A stretch of DNA of 64,000 nucleotides from NCBI RefSeq assembly GCF_905147045.1, contig NC_065889.1, positions 6,081,001-6,145,000 of the forward strand. The letters are read 5' to 3'. The notes beneath the pieces were generated by a model that searched no databases, was not told the origin of the DNA, and saw only the letters and a program-made list of their open reading frames with translations. The position numbers were made by a program, and so were the translations under genes. Each line of letters starts with the position of its first letter. The first letter of the stretch is position 1. The DNA is from Nymphalis io. Taxonomy: Eukaryota; Arthropoda; Insecta; Lepidoptera; Nymphalidae. This document shows positions 47,476 through 60,867 of this stretch, one piece after another.

Positions 47476-49517
47476 AAATACATTAATAATAATTAAAATT
47501 AAAAAAATTAATAATAGTTAAAATACATTTATATTATTTGTATATACGGTTAGTACTTATGTAAGTTTCAATCATTATATCCTCATTAATTTCCACAATA
47601 CTTAAATTATTCGTGAAAGTACAAACGATGACATTATATTATCATTAGCATTCGGTGATGCGAAGCCACATAAAATATTTTGAAAAACTGTGATTGCTTT
47701 TTAGTGGGTACTTTATTAAATGAAAATAAACTTCAGTACCTATATATTTTATTCTAGAACACAATGATACAAAAAATTTATTTAGTATTTTTAAGACTTT
47801 AAGGGACAATTTGATAAATTATTTCCATCTCCATAAAGATAGGTCTTAAAGGTTTAGAATGAGGGTTGTATAAATTATGCGAGTAATTGATATCAATTAG
47901 GGCAGCGTCGCGGCACTTTACAATAGCTCTCGCTTGAGAAATAGGCCACAAATCTTGCTTTCCGTCATCAAGATTGTCACTTCGATAAATTGTCTTCGGG
48001 AAGAGTTTGTCAGTTTTACGTTTTAGACAGTCTTATTGAGCGTGATTTCTTATTCTTGATCTATATATAATTTCAAAATTATTGTAAATACTTAGGGCCA
48101 TTTTTTTTCGTGTTTAAATTTAGTTCCTAGTCGTTGTGTTTAAAAAATGTACCACAAGACCAAATACAAATCTGGTACAAACTGAATAATTGGAATTGCA
48201 GTATTTATGTTTTCCGATCCAAAAAATAGGTTTTTTTTTTCGATATCCAAATGTTAGGTATTTTACCGAGTTTATATTTTCGCAAAGATATAATACATTA
48301 GTAATGTGTCAAGCTACTAAAAAAAGTTTGAGGTTATATTTATTTGACGCGTTTTCAGTTAGGTCCAGCAAAAGGCCGCATATTGAAGAAAATTGTTTAG
48401 GTACTTTTCATGGATTTTGTTTTATTCAATCATTTTTAAACGTTACCTGTGCTTCATATTTAGTCATTTAAAATATTCTACCAGATTTATATAATGATAA
48501 AGGTATTTTATTCTATGTCTATTTATCTCTAATGCTCTTTGTAGTTATAAAGAGACATTTAAAACATTAAAGTCTCCATAGGCCTGATCCTGATAAAATA
48601 TGCACGAAGCGAGCGCGTTGATCACACTTAAATGATGGAGATTTACCGGGCAGTTAGTCGTGAATATGGAGCGGCAGTTTTGAGTTTTAACGACGAGACT
48701 TAGTGTAGCTCCACTCCAGTTGTGAAGAAGTTTGTGAATGTTGCCCCTTTAACTGCTTTTATAATCTAACGTTGATATGTATCTGTACAGCTACGTAGCG
48801 CTGCTATTCAATGTTGGTTTTAAAATGCAATTTGCCAAGCCGTATATTTTATTTGTATATGTTTTATGTAATTGATTTACGTTTCACATAAAGATAGATC
48901 AAGTTTTGTCTTCGTGGTAATAGCTATTATAGCAAAAGTTTTTATAGCTGTATTCCGGCTTAAAGGTGAACTAGTATCGTTTTAACAGACATAACTCCTG
49001 TCACGAATAATAGCGCGTTGCTAATGTAAGGTATGACTAATACATCCAACAGTGTTTATGAGCGAGGATTACTTACTATTATGGTCAATTTGCAAGTCGA
49101 TCTTCCTTCTATTATTACACTGCGCATATGATATATTTTTAAATACAAGCAACACATCCCGATTTTGTAGAAATAAAATAAGTATTTTATTGTATGCTAT
49201 TTTTGAACCAATGATATTACCATTCAATGTAAAGCACAATGCATTCCATGAATGGTCATAATATGTCGTATTGTTTTCATGTGTTTTTTTATAATATCCT
49301 CTTAATATTTTTAAAGCTTCCGGATAAAATTGCAAACAACAGATATAAGGTAATATTTATTTATATAAAATGCTTAAAATAAATGTATTATTTATTTTGT
49401 TAAGAATGAATGCTTTGTGATAATTAAACAAAGCTTGTTGTCGCTGAGTTTTCTATAGATAATTTGGATTTCTACAAATCTCTTATACGACATGATAAAA
49501 TCTTTAAATTTGTAGAA

Positions 49518-49670
49518 CATATTAAGACGCTACATAGCCTATGTCCGACCTGAAAGTATAAATAATAAAATAACATGAATGTTCTATATCATTCGGTTTA
49601 GGTTTTGTACGAAACCCGGAAAACAAACAAACATACAAAACATATCTATTTTTAATATTAGTATGATTAT
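49518..49670 (+). repeat. Retroposon tail-like fragment
   Basis: TAGCCTATGTCCGACC at the start, a degraded CATTCGGTTTA block and TTTTTAATATTAGTATGA at the end, similar in plan to 38385-38610. Confidence 0.4.
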
Positions 49671-49683
49671 GATTTGAACTATT

Positions 49684-49751
49684 GATTAGGGCTTGAACCC
49701 ACGATCATCGTTTAAGATTCACGCGTTCTAACCACTAGGCCATCTCGGCTA
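49684..49751 (-). mobile_element. SINE head fragment (family A)
   Basis: About 68 bases matching the tRNA-like end of the complete copies (GGCTTGAACCCACGATC through CTAGGCCATCTCGGCT). Confidence 0.7.
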
Positions 49752-51104
49752 TCGCTATTAAGTACTGAAAATTAAACTTAAATATTGAAAAAATAAAAAG
49801 CCTTTGTGCGCCATCTTTGTATTGATTTATTATTTTTTAAACGTGTAAAGTATAGGTGAAATAATTTTAGATAATATTAAGCGATAGGTACTATTTGGAA
49901 TACTGTCGTATATCCTGAAATTTATGTACGTTCTACGTGTGTAATAAATAATGCAGAAATTCCCAGGCCTTGAGGTAGAAAAATGGCATTATAAAATATT
50001 TCTAGAGAAAATATCTAAATTTATCTTTTAACAACTATTCTTGGGCTCACGTGGTATCTTTATCATTTTATAATACTTTTTAATATGTACTTCGTCTCAA
50101 AGACAACAGAAGTTAACTTCTGTGCATATTGCTAATAAGCATACTATCGTTTTCAATTACTATTGACTTCACGGGTTTTCGAATAATTAATAAATCTGAT
50201 TTTATTTTATCCATTATTTATTTAAGGCAGTCAAAACAACTTAACCGTTATTTTGTACAGTAAGTAGGAGATTATAAATATCTTCTTGAAGATTTCTGGG
50301 TGTTCGAATCTGTTCTGTGAAACAAGTAAATGGTCAAGGTTTGTTTTCACGTCTTTGTTGTCATGATTAGTATATTCCCGAAGTACTGACAATAGGATAT
50401 ATGAAGGAATATGGAGACGCCTAAGATTTGAATTCATCTTTCTCATTTACGACGTGCGGTTATTTGTCTATGTAAATGTAGGTATTATTTAAAACAAAAT
50501 AAAATATATCATGATTCAGAAAATTATTTAACCAAGGCGAGCGCCTTAACAAGTTAAAAACAACTCAACTCAAAAAAATAATATAAATTTAAGGTAAAAT
50601 TTTATGAATACTAGTTATAAGTTTCTAATGGTCCAACGTTACCTAAATTGAAATACCCTAAAGTGTATGTTATGTAATATAATTGGGTCTGAACGAATTT
50701 GTTCGATATACTTACAATATTTTGCCAACGCGTTTCCATAGAAACTTCAGATGAAGTATTCGTTCCATAAATTAAACGTCAAATTTCATAGCTACTGTGA
50801 TTGCTCTTCACGACAAAGTTTCAGAATAAATGTACGCAATAAACAAGAAAGATCTAAGTAAATTGTCTTTGATGATCGCTATCAATCAAATTAACGTTTG
50901 ACGGTAGGTACGTTTTATTTTTATTTGCATACGTCTCAGCTAGTGTATCGTGTCGATATTTATTTATAATTAAATAAAAATTTCATTGATCTAACGTGTT
51001 ATTCTTTTATAATTTGTAACGTTATTATTAACGTTAAAAATTTCGTTTAGAGGAACTTTAACATTACAAGTCTGTATTTACAGACCACTACTGATTTGGT
51101 TTTG

Positions 51105-51312
51105 ATTCCATCACGCTGCTCCAATGTGGTTTGGTGGGTAAACATATGAAAGATCTTAATCCGACACATGCGACCTGCATACATTCTTACTATGCTTTCT
51201 TTAACACCAAGCACAAGATAAATTATATACAATAAGGACAAAAATTCTCGAGTTTGAACCCACATCCACAATCTTCGATTAAGATTCACTTCACATCATC
51301 CATTAGGCATCT
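51105..51312 (-). mobile_element. Diverged SINE (family A)
   Basis: Body from CCATCACGCTGCTCCAATG to the tRNA-like end GTTTGAACCCACATCC, with many substitutions compared with the complete copies. Confidence 0.65.
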
Positions 51313-52388
51313 TTTATGTATACATACATAATAGCTACTATTTATTTTAATAATGTACATGTTAAAAATAGTCGTTTAAAAAGTCTTATGATATTATAAG
51401 GGGCTTACATAATGGTTATGTAGAGTGTGTGAGTATGGTTTAGTAAAGCGATTACAAATTGCCTGCCCGCTTGAAAAATCTACTTTATGGTGGAATAAGA
51501 TTAGAAACTTTTTTAATCATATTGGAGGTTCGGCGTGTTTCGCATACCTTCCTCCAACTATTGGCCTTTTCCTAAGTAGCCGGTTTTTAATTTAAGGTTT
51601 TATATAAACCGATAAACAGTTCCCTTTTCTATTAAAATGTATTTATTTTCAATTTAAATATTTTTTTATTAAAAGAGAGTACGCCTTAACAAAGTAGTAT
51701 TATTTTTGTTAGTAACATTTACATCATAAGTATTGTATTCAAAAATATTTAACACTCATTTTTCGTGTGGTTAATGTTAATGTCATAAACCTCAAGTGGA
51801 GCTACTAAAAAGTGATTGCGATTTTCTTTGGATATATTTTCGAAGCGGCCGGGAGGTAAAAAGTCAGAACAAAGTGGAAAGTTTTACGGCTTACAGGATA
51901 AACGAGCCACTGTAATTCCACTGGACATCGTGTCTTAGCTTTTAATATTTTTGTCACTGGGAATGTCGCAGTGACTCCTATATCAAATGGTCGATTTGAT
52001 CATCTGCTTTCCTTTGATTAATATATGGTTAGTTTTTTTCAATATAATGGTTAAGTCATTTTATTTTAAAATAAAGGTAAAACTTTCTATGTACGATTAT
52101 TTTATTTATAACTATGTGTTTGAAATTTTTAACGTACGGTTTTAAGTTATTATATTTGACTTTAGAAAAAAGGTCTCGAATACTTATTAAATTAAAATAT
52201 TTTCAAAATAGCTTAGCACCAATTTTAATTTTAATTTGCTTTTTAGTGCTTAAGCAGTTGAAAGTCAAAACTGGTCCGTGAGAGAATTTAAGGTACTTGA
52301 GCAGTTAAATCGGCTGTTTTAATTATTTAATATTATGTTCATATTTAATATACCTCCTGACCGATTTGCAAGGTTGTTGGTTTCGAAG

Positions 52389-52620
52389 ATTTTTTTTTTT
52401 TTTTTATAGAATAGGAAGGAGGACGAGCATATGGGCCACCTGATGGTAAGTGGTCACCAAACGCCCTTAGACATTGGCATTGTAAGAAATGTCAACCATC
52501 GCTTATAGCCAATGCGCCACCAACCTTGAGAACTAAGATTTTATGTCCCTTGTGCCTGTAATTACACTGGCTCACTCACCCTTCAAACCGGAACACAACA
52601 ATATCAAGTATTGCTTTAGC
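52389..52620 (-). repeat. Family B copy, truncated
   Basis: A long T run followed by GGAAGGAGGACGAGCATATG. The copy is lost after CACAACAATATCAAG, where a fragment of another repeat begins. Confidence 0.75.
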
Positions 52621-52689
52621 CAAGTGCGTAGGAGAAATAAACTATTATTTCTATTATTATTCTCTATCTATTTCTATTATTTGTATATA

Positions 52690-52815
52690 TTATTCTCTAT
52701 TATTTCACAGGTTTCAGGCCATCCGATACGAGATAGATCATGCAAAGGAGGCTTTATGTGCTTTTCGAGGCACAAAAGTAAAACCAGGGACCTCCACATT
52801 ACTAGTAGCCCAGTG
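52690..52815 (+). repeat. Fragment of a dispersed repeat (family C-like)
   Basis: GGCTTTATGTGCTTTTCGAGGC resembles the pre-tail block of family C elements. It sits between a truncated family B copy and a retrotransposon fragment, forming a nest of repeats. Confidence 0.4.
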
Positions 52816-52889
52816 GTCGGCAATTAATTTAATGTGGGGTTAGAAAAACAGAAAACACTGGGCATCGTTTGATATGGCAACCCAACCTG

Positions 52890-53010
52890 TAAATTTACCT
52901 ATTAGCGTTATTTACATAGGTTTGACTGTACTGGCCGTCGTCGCATTTGGACTCCACTACCACTTACCATTAGGTGGAGTAGAGTCATTTGCCTTCCCGG
53001 TTTCTTTAAA
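52890..53010 (+). mobile_element. Fragment of the same non-LTR element's 3' end
   Basis: The stretch with TGGACTCCACTACCACTTAC followed by GGTGGAGTAGAGTCATTTGC is the inverse of sequence at 56985-57035. This is the 3' terminal region of the retrotransposon, here in the opposite orientation and without its coding part. Confidence 0.6.
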
Positions 53011-56000
53011 TAAAAAAAGAGTAAATAGTACTACGCGATTTACATTATCAGTTGCCAGAACAACCAAGGTTGTTCAAATGTTAGGTATTTTATGTTTTTT
53101 TTTCTGTGCCCCTTACTTACATCGTGTATTCTAAATTTCATGATGATTGGTTAATATTAGTTAGGATGATACACATAAAAAACGAAGAATTTTTCATGTA
53201 TTTTAAAAGAGTCAACTAATTTAAAAAAATTACCATATTGAACACAGTTTGAATGCATAATGAGTATTTAATTATTAGTTAAAATAATATTTTACTATTT
53301 GATATTGAAATAATATTTTAAAACAATTTTCATCGCTATTTTATAGATGTTTTTATCGAATTTAAAAAGAACCTGCAGTTTGGAAATATTGTTTGTAGTT
53401 CAAGAAGTGATTTAATTTCAAAACCAATCCAGTTGAGCGTTCAGATTGTGCTCTCTCCTACCACTATAATCCAAGCGGTCAGGAGGTCAATTCAGAATCG
53501 AACCTAGGACTTTTACAGCACAAGGCCACGATATACAGTTGAGCTATTGAACCTTAATAAATTTTGATTTTTTTATATTTCATCCAAATATTTTTATTAA
53601 AACACTGTATTTTATCATAAGTAAATAAATGTTTATTTATAAATAAAATTGGAACTTCGTAGCTTCTTTTTGATATTTTTATATTTTAATTAAAACTTTT
53701 TTAAATATTTAGGTATATAAAAAAAAACATTCAACCTCTTTAAAAAATAATTTTAACTCGTCAAGTGTTAGCTGCAACACGTTTCCACGCAGTTAAATTG
53801 GTCGCGATAATTCCTTTGCTTGCCACTGGGAGTATTTTACAAGTAAATATTTTGCTATCAACTGAGTGATTTAATTTATTTTATTATAGGTAAATGCCCT
53901 ACGGCTAAGGTCTAAATATATATTCATATGGTTAGCTACATAGTAGAGATTAATTTAAGCTCTTGCACGCTTATCACTACTTATTAACAACATTTACTTG
54001 GTATTTTCTCGACAAAATGAAAAATATAAAAAAAAAGACTTGGAACTTGAACCTTAATATACCTATAAAAATATGGCATTAAGAGTGATATGATCTATAT
54101 ATATAGTGTGTTTAAATAGGCAAAGACAAGACAATTCGGTACCTTTTTCTATTCTGTTTGTCGACCGATTATTTTAAATTTTGTTTGGTAAAATGTAATT
54201 GCAATTTATTCGTATCATATGGAGGTATGTAGATAATTTTAGCCGATCACTGTCACGCTGTTGCTGCTAACTCGGAAGCAGTAATTTCCCCGAGCAGCAC
54301 CGTCATTTGATTAGCGCGCATGTAGTTAGCGCGACGACATCCACAAGAGAATCCAAGCTAGTTAATCGCAAAATAGATTCTAATTTGCTTAACCACAAAT
54401 TAAATTTCGAACGTACTTCATACATTAATTATTTTATTAAATATTGCAGAGATAAATATAATAATTTTATATTATTATTTTTAAGCGGAGAACATTTACT
54501 CGCATTAGAAGACGTTATGCAACATTTGCGGTTTGAGAATGACAGCGTCATGTTGTCGACCTTTCTTTATGGGAGTTATGGGCCCGCGCTAATTAAGAAG
54601 TTTCATTTTCCTTCGATGAAAATTCTGCTACTTCAGACTTGTCACGAAAAGTTTGCTCTAAAATTAAATTAGTTAAAAGAGGCATTGGATTTATAATTTA
54701 AGATTTGAGCCGAGGGCATCGCTAATAGTCTTTAGTGGGGTATAATTAACGTAATAAAACTGGCAAAAGGAGTTATTTAATAACTTACTTTTTCTTTGTA
54801 ATAGAATATATTCAACGGCTATCATTTGGATTTTCATTCGGTAATTATTTTGAGCATTTATTCTTAAACGAAAAACTTATGTTACTAATTAAGACCTTAA
54901 TAAAAATTTAAATAACATTTTGTCCACAGTCTGGTTGATAAAAATCATAATTGCTGTACAAAATTAAATAGTCTCTCTCTTTCTTAATTAACATTTTGTA
55001 CTGAATAAATATTCATGAATTCAGAGTAAGTTGATGTCGAATAAAATAACTAGAGGTTGACCACAGGCTTGTCTGCGTTTTATTGGTTTTATGTAAAAGT
55101 TTAAAATTCACATTCCACATTTTATACTTATTGAATTACAACATTTTCTGCTTTATGTGTGAAGTACCGAATGCACTACATACAGCTTTTCAAAAATTAT
55201 ATTTTATCTCGTTGAAGGTTTAATGCTTTGCTTTTGCATTAATTAATAAACATATATAATTTATATTCATTATTTAGCTAGTCTAAAATGTTCGTATTCA
55301 TCGTAGAAGTGTCCTAGAGGAGACGAGTCATCACTTCAAGAATTTTTGGTTAAAATGTTGCAGAGTGTAAGTGTGCAACTTACGTGTTAAAAGTCGAAAT
55401 GAAACACTTGTTGACAGCACAGACTTCTTCTTCTTCAGACGTTTTCATGCATAGTGTTTCATTCTTGTATTTAATAGGTATTTTAAAGAAAAGCAAATAA
55501 ATAGTGCTGATGAATTAATAAATAATAATCTTATAATGACGAAATTGTCGCATTAAGTTAATAACATCCTGTAAATGATTCTCTGGGCTGTCTCTTTTTA
55601 TTAATAATGTTTTATAACATATTGCATCACGCTTCACCGTTACGGGTTGGATAATCATTTGACGGCATATAAGTTTGCTCACGATGTTTTTAATCACGAT
55701 CGTGAATAAAGTATTCGATTGAGATCGAAGTAAGCACAGATTAAGAGAATGGATGTTTTTAATTATTTTTTAACTATATTCATTGTAAAAAGTTATTATA
55801 TATTGTTAATAACTTTAGAAATCTTAGAATTAATTTATATATAATATATAATTAATTAATGTACTGTAATATTTTATAATAACGTGTTTCAAAAACAGCA
55901 GAATAAACTTTTTTCGAAATAGAAAAATTTTTAATATGTTTACATTTTTTAAATTTATTCATACGTAACTCACGTAACTTGAGACAAAAATTGGTCAATT

Positions 56001-56960
56001 AATTATATTTATGAATAATCTAGGTTGTCACGGGGTTCTCGTGTGTACGGGGTTCGTTCCGCCAAGACCGTTACATTAATAAAACTCGTCATAAAGATTA
56101 TAAAATAAATAATCTTTTCAAGGTTTGTTAACATTGTAATTTTTATTATTAATATAATGTAAAACATCGATTTAAAAGTTTGTTACGATTAAAATACATA
56201 TATTAATATATATTAATTTTATAGAAATTGAATACGGAAATTTGAGACATGATTGCTTTGAAGTGATACCGTCATCTTCTCATTCGAAGCAATGGTATTA
56301 AATTTTATCTTGTAGCTGATTTATGAGAGCGAGAGGAGCAATTTCCTTAGCGGAAGCGTTGCCATGGCTTCGTAGTCGAGTCGTAATCTCGCCTACTTAA
56401 ACTGGGAAGACATCGACCGGCTTTTCTTCTGATATCAAGGTTTTATTTATGTGTGTCCTACATATATACTTATAAATTTAAAAATATGTTTAAGAAAGTT
56501 ACAAAGTAATTTATGTAATTAATGTATAAAACGCTTTATATTTATATACTTATACATCAAAATATAATATCATAGATAGTGATAGTGTACTTAAATATCG
56601 AGAATGTATTACGATAGTTCCCTCGATGCTATATCTGCATTATCTTAATTAATATTATCCTGATTAATGCATATATAGCTGTATTATTAATTGATTGAAT
56701 AAAGGAGTAGGAGTTGTAGACTGAGACTCAGCTACAAGCAATGATTATGGATATATAAAATAAAAAATGAAATAAACTATACATTAAACCAATTTACCAT
56801 CAAAACTTATGAAAAAATCACATCAAAAGCAGTCGTTATTCGTTTTCCTATCCCACAGCAAAAGAATTAACGAATAAGTCGTAAAAAATAGTAATTGCAT
56901 ATTAAAATAATGTTACGACTGATAAATATTGAAGTTTCATTGTAACAAAACTATATTGAT
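53001..56960. other. Gene-free intergenic DNA
   Basis: AT-rich. It contains a degraded tRNA-like SINE head (53470-53560) and a GC-balanced patch (54240-54700) with an open frame that lacks an ATG start. No gene can be supported. Confidence 0.45.
53470..53560 (-). mobile_element. Degraded tRNA-like SINE head
   Basis: On the minus strand: GGTTCAATAGCTCAACTG, then CTAGGTTCGATTCTGAATTG. These look like boxes A and B with no full tRNA fold. Confidence 0.4.
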
Positions 56961-57036
56961 ATTTTTTTTTTATATGCCCCGGGATAGCAAATGACTCTAC
57001 TCCACCTGATGGTAAGTGGTAGTAGAGTCCAAACGC

Positions 57037-57093
57037 GAAGAATGTTCTGTACTAGCCGGGAAGTCAGTCGGGAAGAATGTTCTGTACTAGCCG
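57037..57093 (-). repeat. Tandem 35-bp duplication inside the retrotransposon 3' end
   Basis: A 22-base unit beginning GAAGAATGTTCTGTACTAG occurs at 57037-57058 and again at 57072-57093, offset by 35 bases. This indicates a local duplication in the element's 3' region. Confidence 0.8.
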
Positions 57094-57179
57094 TCCCCGC
57101 CTTGCCGGCCCGCAAGATGCCTCTTCACGCCTCGTTTGAAGGAACCCGGGTTGTAAGAGGAGGGGAACACGTGAGCTGG

Positions 57180-58810
57180 TTAGGAATTCCATTTTTTGGT
57201 AGTGCGACAAAGAAAGGAGTTGCCAAATTTCTTTGTGCGCGATGGAATTGATGTCACAATTAGGCGGTGACATCGAGAACCAGCTCGCGTGGACTTAAGA
57301 AGGAAGGGGGAAGCAGGAATTAGAGAGAATAATTCCTCAGAGCACTCGCCGTGATACAGTCGATAGAAAGCGCTCAGTGCTGCTATCTCACGACGCAATT
57401 GTAAAGGTTCAAGGGTGTTTGTGACCTTTACGTCGCCAATAATGCGTACTGCACGTCGCTGCAACCGGTCCAAGGCCTCCAGTAGGTACTTAGCGGAGCC
57501 ATCCCAAAGGTGCGAGCGCAACGCAAGACCGTACCTGTGTTTTGTATAATAGGCACAGTTGTTGTGGCGTGAAAAAACACCGCACCGTGTTCAGAACTCC
57601 GAGTTTCCGTGAAGCTGTTTATATAATAGCCTCGATGTAATCCCTTGGACTAAGGTCACAGCGAACGTCCATCCCCAGCATGGCGATTTTGCTTTGTATC
57701 ATCAGCGGTGTGCCACAGAGGGAGGGATGAGGGTAAAATGGTGACTTTTTCGCTGTGAGAGCGCATACCTGTGTTTTCTTGGCATTAAACTCAACAAGAT
57801 TATCAGAACCCCATTTGGCGATGAGCTTTAACGTCCTATCGAGTTTAATGACAAGATTCTCCCGCCTCTCCTCAGTTTTCGTCCCCCCAGCCACTGCGCG
57901 TCCGTGGTATCCACCATGCACTGTACTATCATCTGCATAGCAATGTATGTTCCCAAGAGAGAGCATATCATTGATATGCAAAAGAAAGAGTGTGGGAGAT
58001 AGCACAGATCCCTGGGGGACCCCAGCATTCACTACATAGAATTGTGAAGCGCAACCATCTACTAAAACACGAAGCGTAGCCACGCTTGTGTAGGAAGCTG
58101 GCAATCCAGGTGCATAGCTGAGCAGGCAGACCATATGCCGGTAGCTTGGAGAGAAGACTTCTGTGCCAGACCCTGTCGAAAGCCTTGGAGATATCGAGGC
58201 TGACAGCCAACGATTGTCCATGCTTGTCGATAGCTTCACCCGAGAGGTGTGTTACGTACGCTAGAAGATCACCTGTGGACCGTTTAGGTCGAAACCCGTA
58301 CTGACAATCATTAATTAGACAGTGATCTTCTAGGTAATGGATCAGTTGGTGTTTTAGAATCCGTTCCATCACCTTACAAAGTACTGAGGTGATAGCTATT
58401 GGTCGATAATTTGCCGGGTCAGACCGATCCCCTTTTTTGGGAACCGCTTGCACATTAGCTCTTCTCCAAGCCTCCGGCACACATCCCGAAGAGAGAGAAA
58501 GTTGGAACAGGTGCGTTAACACAGGAGACAGTTTCGCCGCGCACTTCTTCAGCACAATGGCTGGTATTCCATCGAGACCGCTAGCTTTCCGTATATCAAG
58601 TGATTGCAGCTCCGCACGCACATCACGTTGCCTGATTTTGATGTCAGGCATCGTGTGGCCACATGAAGGTATTGTAATTGGCTGCGCACTACAATCATCG
58701 ATTACAGAGTTGGCGGCAAAGAGTTTAGCCAGGAGGTCGGCTTTCTCCTGCGGACTGTGAGCTAGCGATCCGTCCGGATTTCTGAGCGGTGGCAGCGAAG
58801 GTTGGCAGAA
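57180..58810 (-). pseudogene. Broken reverse transcriptase of the non-LTR element
   Basis: The RT reading is carried by three successive minus-strand frames. The first runs to near 58090, where it loses similarity (after the SFLHKR block) and the second frame takes over with VVDGCASQFYVVNAGVPQGS. That frame ends at a stop at 57619. The third (57521-57180) carries the conserved C-terminal LDRLQRRAVRIIGD block. At least one frameshift and one interruption make it a pseudogene. Confidence 0.8.
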
Positions 58811-59476
58811 ATTGTAAAAAGTTAATTGTTGCTTGATTCTAAATTTGATTTTCAATTTTTTTATTGAGTTTTATAATAATTAGGTGCGCTATGTTATAAT
58901 GATAGCTTTGGTTGGCGGATTAAATATAAATTCTGATTTTGATTTATTTCAATGTAAATGTTTCAAAGGAGGATTATATATTATCTTGTACATAAAATGT
59001 ATATTCTGGTGTGTGGTTCAGCTTATGTTTATGTTTTATAGCATGTAAAAATATTTATAATTTTAATGTAAATTTCTACACCGTGAAATTAAATTATAGC
59101 TGCAGTCATAAAATTAGTGCAAGCTTTACACCTGGCTACGGAAAGAAATTCCGATTAAAAAACACTGCAGGGATATGACGGAGTGAAAATGTGAATTGAA
59201 TTTTAAAATGGTTGTTCAAAGTACGCTTAAAATTCAAAGAGAAGCGCATGCATTTTCGATCGGCGCTGCGTACCGTGTTCCCCGCATCTCTGAATCGACA
59301 CATGTGTCAATGCTGCACATGACGTGAGCAAATATTCGATATTGGATCGCTATTCATCGTCAAATGAGCCAATCAAAAAATAAGTACTTAGATTTATTGT
59401 GACACACTGAATAATATAATGTTAAAGTGATTACTTTTGTATGTTTTATTTATTCGCGTATCGTATACGTTATTGC

Positions 59477-59640
59477 GGAGCCGGTATGATAGTGGAGAGA
59501 AATTGAATCATAATTGAAGATTGTGGGTTCAAACCTGGGTAAGCACCGCTATGTTGTTATGTGCTTAATTTGTGTTCGTGATTCATTTCGTGCTCAGCGA
59601 GGCAACATGCATGTGTCGGTTTCATTCTTCTCAAACAGAG
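59477..59640 (+). mobile_element. Diverged SINE (family A)
   Basis: GATTGTGGGTTCAAACCTGG followed by GTGCTTAATTTGTGTTCGTG matches the head and start of body in plus orientation. Confidence 0.6.
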
Positions 59641-60867
59641 AATAGGTTCATTGGGATTACTTATTTGTGAAACTTTACGTGAACCTAGAAATTAAGCAAT
59701 ACTATGATTGCAATTTTTTTCATTTCAACATGAAATCGAAGCGTATTATATCATTATATAAGGTAATAGCGTCCTCCATTTCCGCACCTTGATAGTATCG
59801 TTTTTCATTTTCAGTTCATTTAAGTAATGTAAAGAGCGGTCTTATGTTATAGTTATTACTTCAATCATGTCTGTAACGCTCGGAAAGCTTCGCATTCCGT
59901 CGCATTTGCATAAGTATATTAACGAATTTTCCATTTAGTAGGAACTGTGTTATGATTATTATTGTATTATTTTTTTAAAATTGAAATAAGCATTTTCGTT
60001 TATTATAATTATAAAAAGGTTGGCTTATATTTATTAACGTTTACTCTTTGATAACTAAGATTTTAATTCAGTTCAAAGCAAAAATACTTTTTTTTTCACG
60101 CAGTACCTTCTGAAAGGTATCCGGCCCGATTTGACGTGAGGTCAGGTTATGTAAGATTTTTACCCAGTAAACCCAGATCGTAGAGAAAGCAAAAATACCT
60201 ATTCCTACTACGCAAAAATAATTTTGCAAATATATTGAAATCGCAACTACAGTTTTATTAAATGTACGAGTTTCGAAAGCGGAAACACATACGTATTAGG
60301 TTGCTAGTCAAAGATTACGAGAACGCGTTCATATGTCGTAAGGAACCACAGAAGCGGTCCAGAAAATTTTAATTAAGCGACTGAAGCATTTACTAAAATT
60401 ACAACCAAAGAGAACAAAAGCAACCTTTTCGGATCGTCTGTTTTAAATATCGGCTTCGTTAGCCACATTTTAAAGCGCTTTTATTATGTTTTAATTAACA
60501 ATAAGCTTACTCGAAAAATATTAACCAGAGGCCACCCTCGGTTTTCTTAAACAGTAAAATAGTTCCGATTCGAATCATGTAATTAAAAAGTTTCTTTTGT
60601 TTTTTTCTAGCAGAGATACTGAGTCTACGAGTTAGTGTATTTGAATTGCATGCAAAGAACATTACCTTATTTTATTTCTTTCGTCCCCCGTGTAAGAAGC
60701 TATGTGACGTCACATAAATCCAATAATATACCAGACATGACTTACACAACATTATAACCTCAAGCGACATAAAGAAAGAAATGACAAATGTACGGAGTTC
60801 TATATAAAACAATAATTTAATTCAATTTACTGCTTCTGAAATGTATATATTATGTATATATATTAGC

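Larger units (their letters stand above)
47476..52388. other. Gene-free intergenic DNA
   Basis: AT-rich with scattered retroposon fragments (49518-49670, 49684-49751, 51105-51312). Two moderately GC-richer patches (about 47900-48010 and 48600-48760) have no recognised content. Short open frames here have no support. Confidence 0.45.
56965..58815 (-). mobile_element. 5'-truncated Jockey/BS-like non-LTR retrotransposon
   Basis: The minus strand encodes a reverse transcriptase resembling the lepidopteran elements usually annotated as transposon BS. Blocks seen in order: KASGLDGIPAIVLKK, NYRPIAITSVLCKVMERI, QYGFRPKRSTGDLL, LDISKAFDRVWH (catalytic Asp), GVPQGSVLSP and CYADDS (catalytic Asp pair, 57925-57942), then the C-terminal domain. 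The plus-strand T run at 56962-56970 corresponds to the 3' poly(A) tail. The element begins inside the RT region, lacks ORF1 and endonuclease, and is interrupted by frame changes, so it is dead. No target-site duplication was identified. Confidence 0.85.

Noticed and set aside
49684..49751. tRNA gene
   Set aside because: Only box A/B-like motifs remain; no complete cloverleaf, and the same sequence heads the SINE family.
54307..54672. 121-codon frame as a gene
   Set aside because: It starts with TTG, not ATG, and has no recognised domain, so it is kept only as a finding.
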